Assembly (NCBI RefSeq): GCF_014529935.1
Contig: NZ_JACVFC010000004.1
Coordinates: forward strand, 558,001 to 622,000
DNA: 64,000 nt
Source: Chitinophaga qingshengii
GTDB lineage: Bacteria > Bacteroidota > Bacteroidia > Chitinophagales > Chitinophagaceae
Direction of reading: 5' to 3'
Shown here: one piece after another, positions 61,839 to 64,000 of the stretch
Layout of the letters: every line of letters starts with the position of its first letter
Numbering within the stretch: position 1 is the first letter of the stretch
The notes under the pieces: generated by a model
Told to the model about the DNA's origin: nothing
The model's input: only the letters and a program-made list of their open reading frames with translations
Database searches by the model: none
Made by a program: the position numbers and the translations under genes

Positions 61839-63836
61839 TTACACTATATTTTGCACATACGTTTGTATGGCTTGCTGCGCCTGCCGGCCATCGGCCAGTT
61901 GCAGGGCTACAATGTCTTTCAGCTGTTGCTGCAGCGTGGCATGGTATACGGGTACGCATACTTCGATACGGCGATGCAGGTTGCGGTTCATCCAGTCGGC
62001 AGAACCCATGTATACTTCTTCCCGGCCATTGTTATGGAAGATAAACACCCGGGCATGCTCTAGGTAACGGTCTACAATCCGTACCACGCGGATACGGCTG
62101 CTCTCCGGGATACCGGTCAACAGGCAGTTGATACTGCGCACCACCAGGTTCACTTCCACACCGGCCTCACTGGCTTCATACAGTTTGGCGATCATCGCTT
62201 TCTCCTGCAGGTTGTTGATTTTGATGGTCACCTTTGCCGGCAGCCCCTGTTGGGCATGGGCAATTTCGCGGTCTATCATCTCCGTAAAGCGGGTCAGCAT
62301 ATTAAACTGCGCTACCAGCAAATGCCCGAATTGCAGGAAATGATAAGCCATCGGCTGTTCCCTGCTTTGCAGGTAAAGGAACAACAGTTCCATCTCCCGG
62401 GTAATACCGGCATGTGAAGTAAACAGCACATGGTCGGTATAAAAACGGGCCGTGCTTTCGTTGAAATTCCCGGTGGCAATAAGACCGGAATAATCCCATT
62501 GATAACCACGCCGGCGCTTTACCAGCGCTGTTTTGGCATGCACTTTCATACCGGGTATACTGTAAATAAGTTTCACCCCGGCTTCTTTCATCTTTTTAGA
62601 CCACCGGATATTATTGGCTTCATCGAAGCGCGCTTTAAGTTCTACGAAAACGGTCACCGCTTTGCCATTACGGGCAGCGCTGATGAGGGCCTGGGCTATC
62701 TGCGAACCGGAAGCGATCCGGTAAAGGGTGACGTATATTTCTTCTACATCAGGATCTACGGCAGCTTCGCTGAAGAAACGCAGCACAGGGTCGTACTGTT
62801 CGTAGGGAAGATGCAACAGCAGGTCCCGGCGCTGGATAAGGTCCAGCAGATAATCGGCTGCCGCCGCCTCCGGATGTACCACCGGCTTTGCTTTGGGATA
62901 CAGGAAAGCGCCGGGAAGACCCGCCGGTAAAGGCAGATCGGCCAGGTCTTTCAGGTTGTGGTAACGGCCACCGGGCACCATTTCATTATCGGCTACGTCA
63001 AACCGGGCGGCCAGGAAATTACGGAGCGACAGCGGCATGGCAGCGTCATACAGAAAGCGGGTAGGCACACCCAGTTCCCTTTTACGGATCGCTGTCTCTA
63101 CCTCTTCCAATACATCGCCTTTCATTTCATCCATGTCTATTTCCGCATTGCGCGTGAGTTTGATGCAATAGCTGTCATGGATGATGTAGCCCCGGAAAAG
63201 ATAGGGCAGATGCACCCGGATCACGTCGTCCAGGAAGGCGATATGGTATTGATCGTCCGCCGCGTCAAGCGACAGGAAACGTTTCAGCCCTGCGGGAATA
63301 TTCACCAATACAATTTCCCGTATATCCGGCGCCGTTTGTGGACTGAGCGTCACTACCAGGTAGAGGGCGTTGTTTTCCGGGAAAAACTTTTTATGCCGCT
63401 GGCTAAGCCATACCGGTTGCAGACAGGCTTGTACAGCGGTCTGAAAGTAAGACCGGGTGAAGGTAGCCAGCTCCGGGTGTGGCTGCACCGGTCCATAGGA
63501 TAACATGATCCCATGTTGTTGCAGCGCCGGTAAAATCATACCGGTAAATATCCGGCCGTATTCTTCCTGTTGCCGGTTGATGGTATCCAGCACCTCCTGC
63601 AGGGTTTCCGGAGTGGGAGATTCTTCCCCGGCAGCTTCTGGATCGTGTTCTAATACCTTGTTGATAGCCAGGATAGCGGGCATCCGCACCCGGAAAAACT
63701 CGTCGAGGTTGGAAGAGAAGATGGACAGGAATTTAATACGTTCGTATAGTGGTACCTGTGAGTCGGCAGCCATTTGCAATACCCGGTGGTTGAAGGACAA
63801 CCAGCTAAGATCGCGGTTATATAAAGGAATAGCCAT
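61839..63836 (-). CDS. ppk1: Polyphosphate kinase 1
   Basis: 665 residues. N-terminal YNRDLSWLSFNHRVLQMAAD, head domain, then two phospholipase-D-like catalytic domains with phospho-His433 in GMKVHAKTALVKRR and a second His in LEHARVFIFHNNG; GLIATGNFNESTARFYTDH is also typical. It polymerises the gamma-phosphate of ATP into polyphosphate at the inner membrane. Start 6 bp after the upstream gene stop. Polyphosphate and second-messenger stress responses are often linked in these bacteria. Confidence 0.95.
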   Translation of the reverse strand: MAIPLYNRDLSWLSFNHRVLQMAADSQVPLYERIKFLSIFSSNLDEFFRVRMPAILAINKVLEHDPEAAGEESPTPETLQEVLDTINRQQEEYGRIFTGMILPALQQHGIMLSYGPVQPHPELATFTRSYFQTAVQACLQPVWLSQRHKKFFPENNALYLVVTLSPQTAPDIREIVLVNIPAGLKRFLSLDAADDQYHIAFLDDVIRVHLPYLFRGYIIHDSYCIKLTRNAEIDMDEMKGDVLEEVETAIRKRELGVPTRFLYDAAMPLSLRNFLAARFDVADNEMVPGGRYHNLKDLADLPLPAGLPGAFLYPKAKPVVHPEAAAADYLLDLIQRRDLLLHLPYEQYDPVLRFFSEAAVDPDVEEIYVTLYRIASGSQIAQALISAARNGKAVTVFVELKARFDEANNIRWSKKMKEAGVKLIYSIPGMKVHAKTALVKRRRGYQWDYSGLIATGNFNESTARFYTDHVLFTSHAGITREMELLFLYLQSREQPMAYHFLQFGHLLVAQFNMLTRFTEMIDREIAHAQQGLPAKVTIKINNLQEKAMIAKLYEASEAGVEVNLVVRSINCLLTGIPESSRIRVVRIVDRYLEHARVFIFHNNGREEVYMGSADWMNRNLHRRIEVCVPVYHATLQQQLKDIVALQLADGRQAQQAIQTYVQNIV

Positions 63837-63842
63837 GAATAC

Positions 63843-64000
63843 TTACGCTTTTACCGGGAAAAAGATAGCGGCAATCATGAAGGCCAGCACAGAGATGATC
63901 AGTCCAAACATGAATACGTTATAGGATATACGCAGCAATTTGTATTTATGAGCCAGTACTACGCCCAGGTGGTACACGTCTTTGGTCATGCTGCCATACA
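63843..64000 (-). CDS. C-terminal end of membrane protein, DUF5706/Pycsar-effector-like (partial)
   Basis: Only the last ~52 residues are inside the window; the N-terminus lies beyond base 64000. They read ...YGSMTKDVYHLGVVLAHKYK, then RISYNVFMFGLIISVLAF and a second hydrophobic part, ending FFPVKA. The (Y/M)GSMTKD-(Y)xLG-xVLxxKYxxLRxSY pattern and terminal membrane helix resemble the DUF5706 domain found in HD-DUF5706 proteins and in Pycsar effectors. This is a family call from a short fragment. It is 6 bp upstream of ppk1 and probably in its operon. Confidence 0.5.
   Translation of the reverse strand, partial: YGSMTKDVYHLGVVLAHKYKLLRISYNVFMFGLIISVLAFMIAAIFFPVKA

Overview
The window reads as chromosomal DNA of a Bacteroidota bacterium, most likely a Chitinophagaceae (Chitinophaga-like) species. 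The evidence is a PorP/SprF protein beside a gliding-motility-type C-terminal sorting domain, a short 290-residue principal sigma factor, promoters of the Bacteroidota form TTTG-N18..20-TAnnTTTG, 7TMR-DISM and regulator-propeller kinases, an LptF/G permease and a START-like protein of Bacteroidota type. No CRISPR array, insertion sequence, prophage or rRNA operon was seen.

Layout. 1-4.2 kb: catabolic genes (a partial DUF4434 protein and a secreted FAD oxidoreductase, ATGA-coupled) with a divergent ROK regulator. 4.2-7.3 kb: a perfect nested inverted repeat, a TPR protein and a lone receiver protein. 7.5-15 kb: a sensory operon (triple-receiver hybrid kinase, receiver, CheR, CheB, receiver-PAS-kinase). 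15-18.1 kb: a secreted protein of unknown function and an atypical kinase-receiver protein; then tRNA-Ala. 18.3-23.8 kb (minus strand): a tight five-gene operon coding for a GNAT/LuxI-like protein, an E1-like (ThiF) adenylyltransferase, a 7TMR-DISM kinase, a receiver-kinase and a receiver. This looks like a signal-synthesis plus signal-sensing module and is the best candidate for an undescribed system. 24.3-29 kb: superoxide dismutase, GT39 glycosyltransferase, PAP2 phosphatase and LptF/G permease. 29.2-38.7 kb: mostly housekeeping (START-like protein, rpoD, ffh, rpsP-rimM-trmD-rplS, tatA, gatA, a lytic transglycosylase). 38.8-42.7 kb: a cation/proton antiporter, pgk and gap.

42.8-50.4 kb is bounded by two identical tRNA-Glu genes. 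It holds a five-gene secreted/surface operon with PorP/SprF, then an NADP oxidoreductase, an AraC regulator and a DUF1345 membrane protein. 50.5-55.9 kb (minus) holds an S66 peptidase, a DyP peroxidase, a bestrophin and a YdeP-like molybdopterin oxidoreductase. A large propeller-LytS kinase is divergent from these. 59.3-64 kb (minus) is a probable operon: a membrane protein cut by the window edge (Pycsar-effector/DUF5706-like), ppk1, a thioredoxin, a DUF4442 thioesterase-like protein and a beta-CASP metallo-hydrolase.

The window is rich in signal transduction: six histidine kinases, three free-standing receivers and a CheB/CheR pair lie in it, five of the kinases between 7.5 and 22 kb. A family of GCAAAG-rich inverted repeats recurs at three intergenic sites.
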